Positions 51,807 to 61,175 are shown, counted from the stretch's first letter. The stretch: 64,000 nt of DNA from CAWVSB01 sp036960375 (GCA_036960375.1 JBALVY010000001.1:310001-374000), one strand, 5' to 3'. The notes: generated by a model from the sequence alone, not told the origin. Translations and numbers: made by a program.

Positions 51807-52784
51807 ATGGCAACGGCAAGTGTTCCTACTATCGGCATTGTCTGCGATTCGCCGAGGCATATAACGGCTATTCGGGCGGTGATGGAAAGTGCGGGCTGCG
51901 GTCCGGCGTTTATCCTGGTACCGGGCCCGGAACTAGAAGCTCTGGTAGCACAGGCAGATGTGGACGTGTGGTTTTTGAGTCTGTCTCCAGCCTTTGAGCA
52001 GTTTGACGAGTTAGCCGCGTTGTTTGATAACTCGACGACAGTTATTTTGGACGAGAATAGCGGCCGCGGTAGTAATGATTTAACACGCTGGGCCATGAAG
52101 TGCCTCGGCAAGATAGAGGGGCTGGTAGTAGGACTTAGTGTAAAACGTCTACAAGTCAAAGCTAAACCCGTAGTGGTGCAGCCGAAGTCGCTGCCCGGTT
52201 TAGTGAAAAATGTTTGGGTATTGGGTGCTTCCACTGGTGGCCCCGAGGCAGTGATAGAATTTTTGCAGGCAATACCCGCTGATCTGCCGATAGCTTTTGT
52301 CTATTCTCAGCATAATGACCCCAGATTTGTCAAAGTGTTGGTTGATGCGCTGAATCGTAATACGGCATTCGAGGTGAGGCAGTTAGAACATGGTGACAGT
52401 CTCAAACATGGTCAGGTAGGTGTGGTTCCTGCAGATGGCGAGATGCTGTTTTTGACCATGGGGCGTTGCTCGCGTTCTGGTCGCCCTTGGGCAGGAGTCT
52501 TTTCTCCTGCTATAAACCAGGTGGTAGATGAGCTGAGCTTGCTGTACAAAGAAAAGGCAGGCGTTATTATTTTTAGCGGCATGGGTGATGACGGCGCCAG
52601 TGCCTGTAGCAGAGCGAAGGCTAATGGTACGCGCATATGGGCACAGGCACCCGAAAGCAGTTTGTCCAGTTCCATGCCCGATGCAGCAATAGCGACAGGT
52701 GAAGTAGATGTTGTAGCAAGTCCACTTCAACTGGCACAACGATTAATAGCAGAGTACGGCGCAGCTAACGTTTTAAGAGGTTAA
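51807..52784 (+). CDS. chpB: Chemoreceptor methylesterase ChpB (CheB family)
   Basis: A 325-aa protein with a C-terminal CheB methylesterase domain: GASTGGPEA (S142), YSQHND and SGMGDDGA give the Ser-His-Asp triad. The N-terminal 120 residues look like a receiver that has lost the usual acidic pocket and phospho-Asp motif, so phosphorylation control is doubtful. It removes methyl groups added by PilK. It starts 4 bp after chpA. Confidence 0.92.
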   Translation: MATASVPTIGIVCDSPRHITAIRAVMESAGCGPAFILVPGPELEALVAQADVDVWFLSLSPAFEQFDELAALFDNSTTVILDENSGRGSNDLTRWAMKCLGKIEGLVVGLSVKRLQVKAKPVVVQPKSLPGLVKNVWVLGASTGGPEAVIEFLQAIPADLPIAFVYSQHNDPRFVKVLVDALNRNTAFEVRQLEHGDSLKHGQVGVVPADGEMLFLTMGRCSRSGRPWAGVFSPAINQVVDELSLLYKEKAGVIIFSGMGDDGASACSRAKANGTRIWAQAPESSLSSSMPDAAIATGEVDVVASPLQLAQRLIAEYGAANVLRG

Positions 52785-52786
52785 TA

Positions 52787-53272
52787 ATGAGCGGTCAATT
52801 ACTGAATAAACAAGCAGCAGTAGAACTCATCGCATTGCTGCTTCCTGTGGGTGAGCGCAATCTGCTGGTGCCTAATGTGGCATTGGCGGAAGTAATTCCT
52901 ATGCCTCCGATTCAACGTTTGGATGATATGCCGAACTGGTTTCTCGGTACTATTGGTTGGCGAGAGCTTGAGATACCGCTGGTGTCTTTCCTGGCTATTA
53001 ATGACGAGCCTTTTTCTCATGCTGCCAGCGACATTCGTGTAGCCGTGTTTAACGGCTGCCAGGATGGTGAAAAAATGCCGTTTTATGGTATCGCGCTTAG
53101 CGGTATGCCGCGGGTGACTCACGCATCTGAGGAAGATATTACGCTGGTGAAAAACGCCACAAAGGGTTCTGCTGAGAATATGTCGGTCGCCATGGCTGAC
53201 GGTACAGAGGCAGTGATACCGGATCTGGACTATATAGAGCTGCAAACAATGTTTGCAGCAGAGGAACTATAA
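52787..53272 (+). CDS. chpC: CheW-like adaptor ChpC
   Basis: A 161-aa CheW-fold protein with VPNVALAEVIPMPPIQRLDD near the N-terminus and WFLGTIGWRELEIPLVSF in the core. ChpC is the second adaptor of Pil-Chp. It is the last gene of the array, starts 2 bp after chpB and ends 5 bp before the convergent rsmE stop. Confidence 0.9.
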   Translation: MSGQLLNKQAAVELIALLLPVGERNLLVPNVALAEVIPMPPIQRLDDMPNWFLGTIGWRELEIPLVSFLAINDEPFSHAASDIRVAVFNGCQDGEKMPFYGIALSGMPRVTHASEEDITLVKNATKGSAENMSVAMADGTEAVIPDLDYIELQTMFAAEEL

Positions 53273-53277
53273 AACAT

Positions 53278-54012
53278 CTAGAAGAAATCGCCCCAAAGGC
53301 TTTGGCATAAGGTTAAAGCAGTCAGTGGAGCGGTTTCGGTACGCAGGACTCGGGGTCCAATTGTCAGAGCCTGATAACCTGAAATCAGCGCTGAGTCTAT
53401 CTCCGTTTCTGACAGCCCCCCTTCTGGCCCGACTAGTAATACGACTGAACTAACCGTTTCGCGGCCTAACTCGGCCAGGCTCTGCTCGCTGCGATGGTGT
53501 AAGACAAGCTTGAGTGCATCAATATCCTGGGCTAGGAATTCTGCCAGGCTAATGGGTGAATCTATTTGTGGTATCCGATTACGCTGGCACTGTTCACATG
53601 TGCTTACGGCAATTTGCTGCCAATGCCGAAGCTTTTTATCCCCTCTGTCACCCTTCAGCTTTACTTCGGTCCGTTCGGTTAAAATGGGAGTGATGTGAGT
53701 GACACCCAGCTCAGTGGCTTTTTGAACTATCCAGTCCATTCGATCACCTCGCGAGATGCCTATTGCCAGATGCGTATTGAGGGGTGACTCCCGCTCCGTA
53801 TCATCGTAACTCTCAATAGATACAGTCACCTTTTTTGCCTGGCAGTGTTGCAGCTTTGCGTGGAATTCACCCCCTTGGCCGTTAAAGAGAATGATAGGTG
53901 CGCCGACGCTTAGTCTTAAAACGGATACCAGATAGCGCGAACTGGCCGTATCCAGACTGATTTCGTCACCGGTTTGAAGGGTTTGGTCAGTATAGATACG
54001 GCTTATGCGCAT
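53278..54012 (-). CDS. rsmE: 16S rRNA (uracil1498-N3)-methyltransferase
   Basis: A 244-aa SPOUT-class methyltransferase for U1498. The knot region has LVGPEGGLSETEIDSA and LGPRVLRTETA-like text (IGPRVLRTETAPLTAL). MDWIVQKATELGVTHI is a family block. It lies 6 bp after metF and ends the metK-ahcY-metF-rsmE run. Confidence 0.94.
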   Translation of the reverse strand: MRISRIYTDQTLQTGDEISLDTASSRYLVSVLRLSVGAPIILFNGQGGEFHAKLQHCQAKKVTVSIESYDDTERESPLNTHLAIGISRGDRMDWIVQKATELGVTHITPILTERTEVKLKGDRGDKKLRHWQQIAVSTCEQCQRNRIPQIDSPISLAEFLAQDIDALKLVLHHRSEQSLAELGRETVSSVVLLVGPEGGLSETEIDSALISGYQALTIGPRVLRTETAPLTALTLCQSLWGDFF

Positions 54013-54018
54013 AATGGT

Positions 54019-54861
54019 CTACTGCCTGGTTTGAATACCGAGATTGTGCAGTATGTGGCTGATGGGTTCAAACTGATTCATGGTGTAAAAATGGAAGCCT
54101 GGGGCACCACCGGCCAACAGCGTTTCACACAGCCGCGAGACGACCTCGGTGCCAAATTCCTTAATGCCTTGGGGATCGTCACTAAGAGACTGTAATCGCT
54201 GGCGTATCCAGCGCGGAATATCCGCACCGCAATTGTCAGAAAAGCGCACCAAATTCTGGAAATTGGTTATTGGCATAATACCGGGATAAACCGGTTGGGA
54301 GATACCAGCGCTGGCGCATTTTTCCATAAAATAGAAGTAAGCGTCAGGGTTGTAAAAATATTGTGTAATGGCCGCATTGGCACCGGCTTGGAATTTTTCT
54401 GCCAGCCAGTGAACATCTTGCTCGTAGCTCTCTGCTTCCGGGTGAATTTCCGGGTAGGCCGCAACCTTTATATCAAAGTGATCGCCAAAGTGCTGGCGAA
54501 TAAATGCCACTAATTCATTGGCATGTACCATCTGCTTGGCGCCACCCATGCCCGATGGCAGGTCTCCGCGCAGGGCTACCACGCGTGATATGCCGTTGGC
54601 TTTATAATCACTCAGCAATTCTTTAACAGCATCTGTTGAGTCGCCGCCAAAGGACAAATGAGGTGCAGCAGGTGCAACAGTACTATTAATATCCAGCACG
54701 ATATCGCGGGTATTGTCGCGGGTAGAGCCACCAGCCCCATAGGTGACAGAAAAATAGTCAGGGCTGTATGCCGCTAGTTTGCGTGCAATAGTATCGAGTT
54801 TTGTTCTTCCTTCCGGCGTTTTGGGTGGGAAAAACTCAAAACTTATGGGTGTCGTTGTCAT
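54019..54861 (-). CDS. metF: Methylenetetrahydrofolate reductase
   Basis: A 280-aa FAD enzyme reducing 5,10-methylene-THF to 5-methyl-THF, the methyl donor for methionine synthesis. FEFFPPKTPEGRTKL, FSVTYGAGGSTRDNT and ALRGDLPSGMGG are typical. The length is slightly below the E. coli protein (296 aa). It lies 48 bp downstream of ahcY. Confidence 0.95.
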   Translation of the reverse strand: MTTTPISFEFFPPKTPEGRTKLDTIARKLAAYSPDYFSVTYGAGGSTRDNTRDIVLDINSTVAPAAPHLSFGGDSTDAVKELLSDYKANGISRVVALRGDLPSGMGGAKQMVHANELVAFIRQHFGDHFDIKVAAYPEIHPEAESYEQDVHWLAEKFQAGANAAITQYFYNPDAYFYFMEKCASAGISQPVYPGIMPITNFQNLVRFSDNCGADIPRWIRQRLQSLSDDPQGIKEFGTEVVSRLCETLLAGGAPGFHFYTMNQFEPISHILHNLGIQTRQ

Positions 54862-54909
54862 GGTGGTCTCTCTGGCCCGATCATACGCTGATGACCGGGC
54901 GCTTATCGC

Positions 54910-56295
54910 TTAGTACTTGTAGTGTTCAACCTTGTAAGGGCCATCAACAGAGACGTTAATGTATTTGGCCTGTTCATCGGTCAGTTTGGTGATGACGCCG
55001 CCAAAACCGCCAACCATATGCGCAGCAACTTCTTCGTCCAGCTTTTTAGGTAAAACTTCCAGCGTGATGGCAGCAGGCTTCATATTCGCTTCCAGATCGG
55101 CAAAGCGGCGCTCATAGAGATAGATTTGAGCCAGTACCTGATTGGCAAAAGAGCCATCCATGATACGTGACGGGTGTCCTGTTGCATTACCCAGATTCAC
55201 CAGACGGCCTTCTGACAGCAGGATCAAATGGTCGTTGCTAGCGCGGTCACGATATACCTTGTGTACCTGCGGCTTTATCTCGGCCCACTCCCAGTTTTCA
55301 CGCATATAAGCGGTGTCTATTTCATTGTCAAAATGGCCAATATTGCTTACCACACAGCCCTTTTTAAGCGCCTTCAGTATGTCACTGTTACAGACATTAA
55401 AGTTGCCTGTAGTGGTGACAACCAGATCGGTAGTGCCCAGCAGCAAAGTATCTACGCCATTGGCCTGGTCACCGCCGATAAACGGAGAGACTACTTCAAA
55501 ACCATCCATGCAAGCTTGCATCGCGCAGATAGGGTCAATTTCAGAGACCTTAACGATCATGCCTTCCTGTCGCAGCGATTGAGCCGAGCCTTTACCAACG
55601 TCACCGTAACCGATAACCAGAGATTTTTTACCAGACAACAGGTGGTCAGTACCGCGCTTGATGGCATCACTTAAGCTATGACGACAACCGTATTTGTTGT
55701 CATTTTTGGATTTAGTCACAGAGTCATTGACGTTAATTGCGGGTACTTTCAATTCGCCGCTGTCTAACATTTCTTGAAGGCGGTGTACGCCCGTTGTCGT
55801 TTCTTCCGTTACACCATGGATGCGATCCAGCATGGCAGGGTATTTTTGGTGCAGCATCAGAGTCAGGTCGCCGCCGTCGTCCAGTACCATGTTGGCATCC
55901 CAAGGCTCACCATCTTTCAGGATGGTTTGTTCCAGACACCATTCATACTCCTCTTCTGTCTCACCTTTCCAGGCAAACACGGGAACACCGGCAACAGCGA
56001 TAGCGGCAGCAGCGTGGTCCTGGGTTGAAAAGATATTGCATGAGGACCAGCGAACTTCAGCGCCCAGTACCATCAGTGTTTCGATTAATACACCGGTCTG
56101 GATAGTCATGTGAATACAACCCAGAATTTTAGCGCCAGCCAGCGGCTGGTGATCACGATATTTCTCGCGTAATGCCATCAGTGCCGGCATTTCGCTTTCT
56201 GCGATATCGAGCTCCATACGGCCCCAATCTGCCAGGCTGATGTCGGCGACTTTATAGTCGGATGAAGTATTGTCTAAAGGTGCCACGTTGCTCAT
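54910..56295 (-). CDS. ahcY: Adenosylhomocysteinase
   Basis: NAD-dependent enzyme that splits S-adenosylhomocysteine into homocysteine and adenosine. The 461-aa form has the NAD motif GYGDVGKGSAQSLR, the substrate block VNDSVTKSKNDNKYGCRHS and the C-terminal DGPYKVEHYKY needed for NAD binding. The ATG follows AAGGAAAC. Only 20 bp separate it from metK, so no SAH riboswitch fits between them. Confidence 0.97.
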   Translation of the reverse strand: MSNVAPLDNTSSDYKVADISLADWGRMELDIAESEMPALMALREKYRDHQPLAGAKILGCIHMTIQTGVLIETLMVLGAEVRWSSCNIFSTQDHAAAAIAVAGVPVFAWKGETEEEYEWCLEQTILKDGEPWDANMVLDDGGDLTLMLHQKYPAMLDRIHGVTEETTTGVHRLQEMLDSGELKVPAINVNDSVTKSKNDNKYGCRHSLSDAIKRGTDHLLSGKKSLVIGYGDVGKGSAQSLRQEGMIVKVSEIDPICAMQACMDGFEVVSPFIGGDQANGVDTLLLGTTDLVVTTTGNFNVCNSDILKALKKGCVVSNIGHFDNEIDTAYMRENWEWAEIKPQVHKVYRDRASNDHLILLSEGRLVNLGNATGHPSRIMDGSFANQVLAQIYLYERRFADLEANMKPAAITLEVLPKKLDEEVAAHMVGGFGGVITKLTDEQAKYINVSVDGPYKVEHYKY

Positions 56296-56315
56296 GTTAG
56301 TTTCCTTAGTCTTGG

Positions 56316-57470
56316 TTACAGGGCTGCGCGCAGGGCATCAGCTTTGTCAGTTCTTTCCCAGGTGAATGCGGCTTCTTCGCGACCGAAATGGCCGTAAGCA
56401 GCAGTTGCCTGGTAAATTGGTCGTTTCAGGTCCAGCATTTCAACAATACCTCTTGGGCGTAAGTCAAAGTGCTCGCGAACCAGGGCGATAATATGCTCGT
56501 CACTGATTTTTCCGGTGCCGAAAGTATTGATTGATATAGAAGTAGGTTCAGCAACACCAATGGCGTAGGACACCTGAATCTCACAGCGATCGACTAGACC
56601 CGCGGCGACCAGGTTCTTGGCGACATAGCGACCAGCATAGGCAGCCGAGCGGTCAACTTTGGAAGGGTCTTTGCCAGAGAAAGCGCCGCCACCGTGACGA
56701 GCCATACCGCCGTAGGTATCAACAATAATTTTACGGCCGGTCAGGCCACAGTCGCCTACTGGCCCGCCGATAACGAAATTACCGGTAGGGTTAATATGAT
56801 ATAGCGTATCGGCATGCAGCCATTCAGCCGGTAATACGGGTTTAATAATTTCTTCCATTACCGCTTCGCGCAGATTTGCCAAAGAAATGTCAGGATCGTG
56901 CTGAGTAGACAGAACTACTGCATCAATGGCGACAGGTTTACCGTTTTCATAGCGCATGCTGATCTGGCTTTTTGCATCAGGGCGCAACCAGGGTAATACC
57001 TTCTCTTTGCGCAGTTTGGCCTGACGTTCTACCAGCCGATGAGAATACTGGATAGGTGCTGGCATCAGTACCGGGGTTTCGTTGGTGGCGTAACCAAACA
57101 TCAAACCCTGATCGCCGGCTCCCTGTTCTTTATCGGATGCTTCATCGACACCCATCGCGATATCCGGGGATTGTTTACCGATAGCATTAATAACAGCACA
57201 GCTAGCGCCATCAAAGCCCACATCAGAGCTGTCGTAGCCTATGTCCAGTATTACTTGGCGGATCAGGTCTTCCAAGTCGACATAAGTATCAGTGGTGACT
57301 TCTCCGGCAACAATTGCCATACCGGTTTTCACCATGGTCTCTACGGCGACGCGGGCATTGGGGTCATCTTTGATGATGGCATCAAGTACGGCGTCAGAAA
57401 TCTGGTCGGCCATTTTATCGGGGTGACCTTCAGAGACAGACTCTGAGGTAAACAGGGCATATTCAGACAT
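56316..57470 (-). CDS. metK: S-adenosylmethionine synthetase
   Basis: Makes SAM from methionine and ATP. The 384-aa enzyme has SESVSEGHPDKMADQISDAV at the N-terminus, GAGDQGLMFGYA, and GGGAFSGKDPSKVDRSAAY. The ATG follows AGGAT. It is first in the metK-ahcY-metF-rsmE operon and divergent from the adenosine-kinase-like gene. The 165-bp gap between them holds a perfect dyad. Confidence 0.97.
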   Translation of the reverse strand: MSEYALFTSESVSEGHPDKMADQISDAVLDAIIKDDPNARVAVETMVKTGMAIVAGEVTTDTYVDLEDLIRQVILDIGYDSSDVGFDGASCAVINAIGKQSPDIAMGVDEASDKEQGAGDQGLMFGYATNETPVLMPAPIQYSHRLVERQAKLRKEKVLPWLRPDAKSQISMRYENGKPVAIDAVVLSTQHDPDISLANLREAVMEEIIKPVLPAEWLHADTLYHINPTGNFVIGGPVGDCGLTGRKIIVDTYGGMARHGGGAFSGKDPSKVDRSAAYAGRYVAKNLVAAGLVDRCEIQVSYAIGVAEPTSISINTFGTGKISDEHIIALVREHFDLRPRGIVEMLDLKRPIYQATAAYGHFGREEAAFTWERTDKADALRAAL

Positions 57471-57541
57471 TTTTCGTCATCCTGGTTAGCGAGTTTTCAG
57501 GCCATAAAAAGCCGATATGGGGCTTTTGACCAAAATAAAGG

Positions 57542-57598
57542 CCTGCAGTCTAGCAGTCAGTGCTAGCTATATCAATATATTTTGATATAGAATGCAGG
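57542..57598. other. Nested inverted repeats able to fold as a three-way junction
   Basis: CCTGCA (57542-57547) pairs with TGCAGG (57593-57598). Between them lie hairpin CTAGCA-GTCAG-TGCTAG (57550-57566) and hairpin CTATATCAA-TATATT-TTGATATAG (57567-57590). Linkers are GT, none and AA, and all 21 base pairs are Watson-Crick. It could be an RNA element on either strand or a composite operator. Confidence 0.5.
57567..57590. promoter_or_regulatory. Candidate SahR operator between metK and the adenosine-kinase-like gene
   Basis: CTATATCAA-N6-TTGATATAG is a perfect 9-bp dyad, about 100 bp from the metK start and 46 bp from the kinase start. A matching imperfect copy with the same spacer precedes sahR. 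SAM-cycle genes on both sides are the known targets of SahR in proteobacteria. The link to SahR is inferred. Confidence 0.6.
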
Positions 57599-57635
57599 GC
57601 TTCAAGAATCACTTTCCATAAAGAGAATATTGTCT

Positions 57636-58625
57636 ATGTCCCGTTACCACGTCTACGGCATTGGTGCCGCCTTGGTTGATACCGAGATTGAAGTATCTGA
57701 TGCCGATTTACAGGAGATACAGGTCGACAAGGGTTTGATGACCCTGGTGGATCAGCAGCGCCAGCATGAGCTAATCGCTCATTTGGAAGGGCATATGGTG
57801 CACTCCCGCCGAGCCAGTGGTGGTTCCGCCTGTAATAGCATCATTGCGGCAAGCTGTTTTGGCGCTAACACGTATTATTCGTGCAAGGTCTCTGATGACG
57901 ACAATGGTCATTTTTATATGGGTGATTTGAAGGCTGCTGGTGTCGATGCCAACTTTGACGCACCCAGAGAGGCAGGAATTACGGGAAAATGTCTGGTATT
58001 GATTACCCCGGATGCTGAGCGAAGCATGAATACCTATCTCGGTATTAGCGAGACATTATCGGAGGCTGAGCTCAACCTGGAGGCCATTGAGAACTCTGAA
58101 TACGTCTATATGGAAGGTTACCTGGTGACCTCCCCGACCGGGCGTGCCGCAGCTATTAAAGCCAGGCAGCATGCACAGGCCAATGGAGTCAAAACCGCTA
58201 TCAGTTTGTCGGATCCGGGCATGGTGGAGTTTTTCCGCGATGGCCTGGCCGAGATGATAGGCGATGGCGTGGACTTGCTGTTCTGTAACGAAGCGGAGGC
58301 AAAAGGTTGGGCAGCAACGGATCAACTGGACCTGGCTGTATCTGAACTGAAAAAAATCGCAAAAACTTTTGCCATAACCCTCGGCGCGCAAGGCGCCCTG
58401 GTATTTGATGGCAACGAGTTGATAGAGATTGCGGCTTATCCGACCAAAGCGGTCGATACCAATGGCGCGGGCGATATGTTTGCCGGTGCTTTTTTGTATG
58501 GTCTTTCAGCTGGTCAAAGTTTTGCTCAAGCAGGGGCTTTAGCCAGCAGAGCAGCCTCGGCTGTCGTGGCTGACTTTGGGCCACGCTTAGCGGTCGAAAA
58601 ACACGCGCAATTACTGGCAGAATAA
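57636..58625 (+). CDS. PfkB-family kinase, probable adenosine kinase
   Basis: A 329-aa ribokinase-fold sugar/nucleoside kinase. GGSACNSIIAASCFGA near residue 62, and the C-terminal signature DTNGAGDMFAGAFLYGL with the catalytic Asp, are clear. Adjacency to metK and ahcY suggests it phosphorylates the adenosine released by AhcY, pulling the methyl cycle forward. Ribokinase or inosine-guanosine kinase activity cannot be excluded by sequence reading. ATG 57636 is used; a TTG two codons upstream is in frame. Confidence 0.85.
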   Translation: MSRYHVYGIGAALVDTEIEVSDADLQEIQVDKGLMTLVDQQRQHELIAHLEGHMVHSRRASGGSACNSIIAASCFGANTYYSCKVSDDDNGHFYMGDLKAAGVDANFDAPREAGITGKCLVLITPDAERSMNTYLGISETLSEAELNLEAIENSEYVYMEGYLVTSPTGRAAAIKARQHAQANGVKTAISLSDPGMVEFFRDGLAEMIGDGVDLLFCNEAEAKGWAATDQLDLAVSELKKIAKTFAITLGAQGALVFDGNELIEIAAYPTKAVDTNGAGDMFAGAFLYGLSAGQSFAQAGALASRAASAVVADFGPRLAVEKHAQLLAE

Positions 58626-58653
58626 AGACAGTTCAGGCAGCTTTACGACAGCA

Positions 58654-59949
58654 TCAGGGGGTTTCAGCAGCGGTTTCGTCTGCCTGCTGAAACTTCTTGC
58701 GTATGCTGCGTATAGAGAGCCACGCTCCGAGAAATACCACCGGAGTGACCATTGCCACTAAAGTATCAGCCTCCAGTGGCAATACGTGTGAGGGTATACC
58801 CGCTAGCAGATGCCCAAGCAGGCTCAAGCTGTAGTGAGTCATGGCGATAATAGACAAACCCTCTACTGTTTGCTGCATTCTTAATTGCAGCATAGCGCGA
58901 CGATCCATAGAGCGCAGCAAGCTCTGGTTTTGTGCCTCCAGCGCCAGATCAACGCGTGTTCTTAATAGACCCGCAGAGCGGTTGACACGCACAGACAGGT
59001 TATCCATCCGTGACCTGATTGATTGACAGGTTGAGAATCCCGGTCGAAAACGCCGGTGGTAAAACTGACTCAGCGTACGCAGGTTGGGCAGTGACTCTTC
59101 TGCCAGTTCCAGTAGCCGGTCTTCGGTTAACGAGTAATAGGCCTCGGTGGCGGCGAAGCGGAAATTGTTTTCAGAAATGAGTTTTTCCAGTTGTGCTGCA
59201 CACGCCGATAACTCTTCAAGTAATTGTTTTTCATCAGCAAAACTGCCGATTTCCGTTAGCCTCTCGGTTAAGTCTGCCAGCAGGTATTCCAGCTTGGAAA
59301 CGACCGGTATTAGGTCGCGCGCAATGGGTAAGGCGAGTAAGGTCAAGTTGCGATAGGCTGACAGTTCTATGAGGCTACGGACCAGCCGGCCGCAATCACA
59401 GATATCCAGGCGGTCGGTGTAAACCAGTATCCGGCTATAACCATCAGAATGGTTTCTTAAGGCTGTCCACAGTGTGGCGCTGCCTTCCAGCACTTTGCTG
59501 CCAATCAGTTTTTGCCCTTCGAAGAAGGGGTGCAAGCTTTGAGCTGTTGGTGTTAGCCCTTGAGCCGGGCGTAATTCAATATGATCGCCACCAAAGTGCG
59601 TACCGGGAATATTATCCAGCCATTCGCCGGGTAACAGTGATATGGCTGTTTCGCAAAAAGGTGTTGCTCCTGCGTTGGGAACAATCACGATATAACTCGA
59701 AAATTCCGTATGTCGCTCCCAGCGAAATTCGAACTCGCCAAAGTTTTGGTAATAGCAGGAGGCCAATCCCGGGGGTGGCGGTACCGAGTATTTTTCGGCT
59801 AAATCGCAAATATGAGCTATTTCGTGGCCATGATCACCAGGATCCAGCATCACAATATGTGAGATCGATACAGGTGGGCCCAACAAGGGAAAAGGGCGGT
59901 TGTGCAGTTCCGCAAAAAGCTGCTGCTGCAGGGCGTCGTTGTTTTTCAT
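58654..59949 (-). CDS. DUF3422 membrane protein
   Basis: A 431-aa protein of the DUF3422 family. The N-terminal half has ELHNRPFPLLGPPVSISHIV and FEFRWERHTEFSSY. The middle is helical with coiled-coil character. Two C-terminal membrane segments lie at about residues 362-385 and 390-410. The function is unknown. It is convergent with the kinase gene and faces the SahR-type gene from its 3' side, 125 bp away on the same strand. Confidence 0.85.
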   Translation of the reverse strand: MKNNDALQQQLFAELHNRPFPLLGPPVSISHIVMLDPGDHGHEIAHICDLAEKYSVPPPPGLASCYYQNFGEFEFRWERHTEFSSYIVIVPNAGATPFCETAISLLPGEWLDNIPGTHFGGDHIELRPAQGLTPTAQSLHPFFEGQKLIGSKVLEGSATLWTALRNHSDGYSRILVYTDRLDICDCGRLVRSLIELSAYRNLTLLALPIARDLIPVVSKLEYLLADLTERLTEIGSFADEKQLLEELSACAAQLEKLISENNFRFAATEAYYSLTEDRLLELAEESLPNLRTLSQFYHRRFRPGFSTCQSIRSRMDNLSVRVNRSAGLLRTRVDLALEAQNQSLLRSMDRRAMLQLRMQQTVEGLSIIAMTHYSLSLLGHLLAGIPSHVLPLEADTLVAMVTPVVFLGAWLSIRSIRKKFQQADETAAETP

Positions 59950-60074
59950 GGCTTGGCCAAATTCTGCCGGTTGGCGGCTGGTTAACTAAAATTAATGTTG
60001 GATGGTAGGGGTATTTATGTCGAGTGGCCAGTGAAAGGCGGTATAAATATGGTGGATATAACCCGCTCGGGGTA

Positions 60075-61046
60075 TTAATTCTTTATAAACTGGCGTATTT
60101 GAACTCGAAACCCGTTGCGCTGGGCAAGGTAAATACTTTCTCCCTCACTCAGGCCTGCCTGTGCCGCCCACAGGCTGACATCTTCCGGCTCAAAGCCAAG
60201 CCATACATCGCCGCAGGCATCTTGTGCCCAGCTTTGATCGTGCGCGCACAGCTCGGTCACCAGAAACTGGCCCTGAGGATGTAAAATTTTGCTGACATCC
60301 TGAAACACATCAGCTGGCGAGGGAATATGGTGAAGCACCATATTGGCTACCACACAATTGAATGACATGGCCTGAATACCCGGGTCGCGAGTATCTCCGT
60401 GGATGAAACGTACGTTCTGCAGTCCATGCTTTTCGGTGAAGTGCTCTGCCTGGGCCAACATTTCTGGTGAATTATCGAGCGCGTAGACCAGTTTAAAGCG
60501 GGGCGAGAGTTCGGCCAGAAAAACACCTTCTCCCGGCCCGATTTCCAGTGCCAGACTGCCGTTTTCTGGACTGCAGCGAGCCAATAAGTCAGCCATTGCC
60601 GTGCCGTAGAGGCGGTATTCAGCAATTTGTTCTTGTTGTTGGCGAAAGTTTTGCGCATGTTCAGCAAAAAAATGTTGTGAACTGACGCCGCGCTGAGTCT
60701 GGATGGCATTAATACGTAGCAAGACGTCCGCGGGCAGCTCCAGGGTATCCACGGCATTTAATAGAGCATGGTGAATTTCCATTAGCGGGTGGTTTTTGTC
60801 CACACTCGCCCGACGGTAAAAAATGGTATTACCTTCGCGTCGTTTGCTTACCAGACCGGTCTTCGCCAGTATCTTGAGGTGATGGCTTACACCAGATTGC
60901 TTTTGCCCAAGGATGTCGCAAATTTCTTGTACGCCATAGGAGTCGCGTCGCAGCACACGCAAAATATCCAGTCGGAACTGGTCTGCGCTGGCCTTGCACA
61001 GGGCAAGCAACTCTGATGATTGATGTAATTTTGGGGCGGCTGACAT
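60075..61046 (-). CDS. sahR: SahR-type regulator: ArsR helix-turn-helix plus methyltransferase-like domain
   Basis: A 323-aa protein. Residues about 10-95 form an ArsR winged helix (DILGQKQSGVSHHLKILAK, then TGLVSKRREGNTIFYRRA). Residues about 140-320 form a class I methyltransferase fold with ALEIGPGEGVFLAEL as SAM/SAH site. SahR regulators have this architecture, sense S-adenosylhomocysteine and control the methionine/SAM cycle. Its location next to metK, ahcY, metF and the adenosine-kinase-like gene fits. A dyad like the metK one lies 26 bp before its start, suggesting autoregulation. It is divergent from tkt. Confidence 0.85.
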   Translation of the reverse strand: MSAAPKLHQSSELLALCKASADQFRLDILRVLRRDSYGVQEICDILGQKQSGVSHHLKILAKTGLVSKRREGNTIFYRRASVDKNHPLMEIHHALLNAVDTLELPADVLLRINAIQTQRGVSSQHFFAEHAQNFRQQQEQIAEYRLYGTAMADLLARCSPENGSLALEIGPGEGVFLAELSPRFKLVYALDNSPEMLAQAEHFTEKHGLQNVRFIHGDTRDPGIQAMSFNCVVANMVLHHIPSPADVFQDVSKILHPQGQFLVTELCAHDQSWAQDACGDVWLGFEPEDVSLWAAQAGLSEGESIYLAQRNGFRVQIRQFIKN

Positions 61047-61071
61047 GGTCCTAGTCTAGCAGGAGTCTAGG

Positions 61072-61095
61072 CTGTATCAATAAAAATCAATATAG
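61072..61095. promoter_or_regulatory. Candidate SahR operator in front of sahR
   Basis: CTGTATCAA-N6-TCAATATAG matches the metK-side dyad CTATATCAA-N6-TTGATATAG at 8 of 9 and 7 of 9 arm positions, with the identical six-base spacer. It lies 26 bp upstream of the sahR start. Confidence 0.5.
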
Positions 61096-61175
61096 TGGGC
61101 TTAAGAATTCGGTTCTGCTATTCGAGATACAGGCGATTAGCGAAAATAGTGAATATTATCAGCACATTTCTTGCG

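Noticed and set aside
56296..56315. SAH riboswitch in front of ahcY, as found in other proteobacteria.
   Set aside because: Only 20 bp lie between metK and ahcY, too little for the element; control seems to lie upstream of metK.
57507..57527. Hairpin AAAAGCC/GGCTTTT in the metK leader as an attenuator.
   Set aside because: The stem is short and A/T-rich and there is no alternative pairing or leader peptide; chance is a sufficient explanation.
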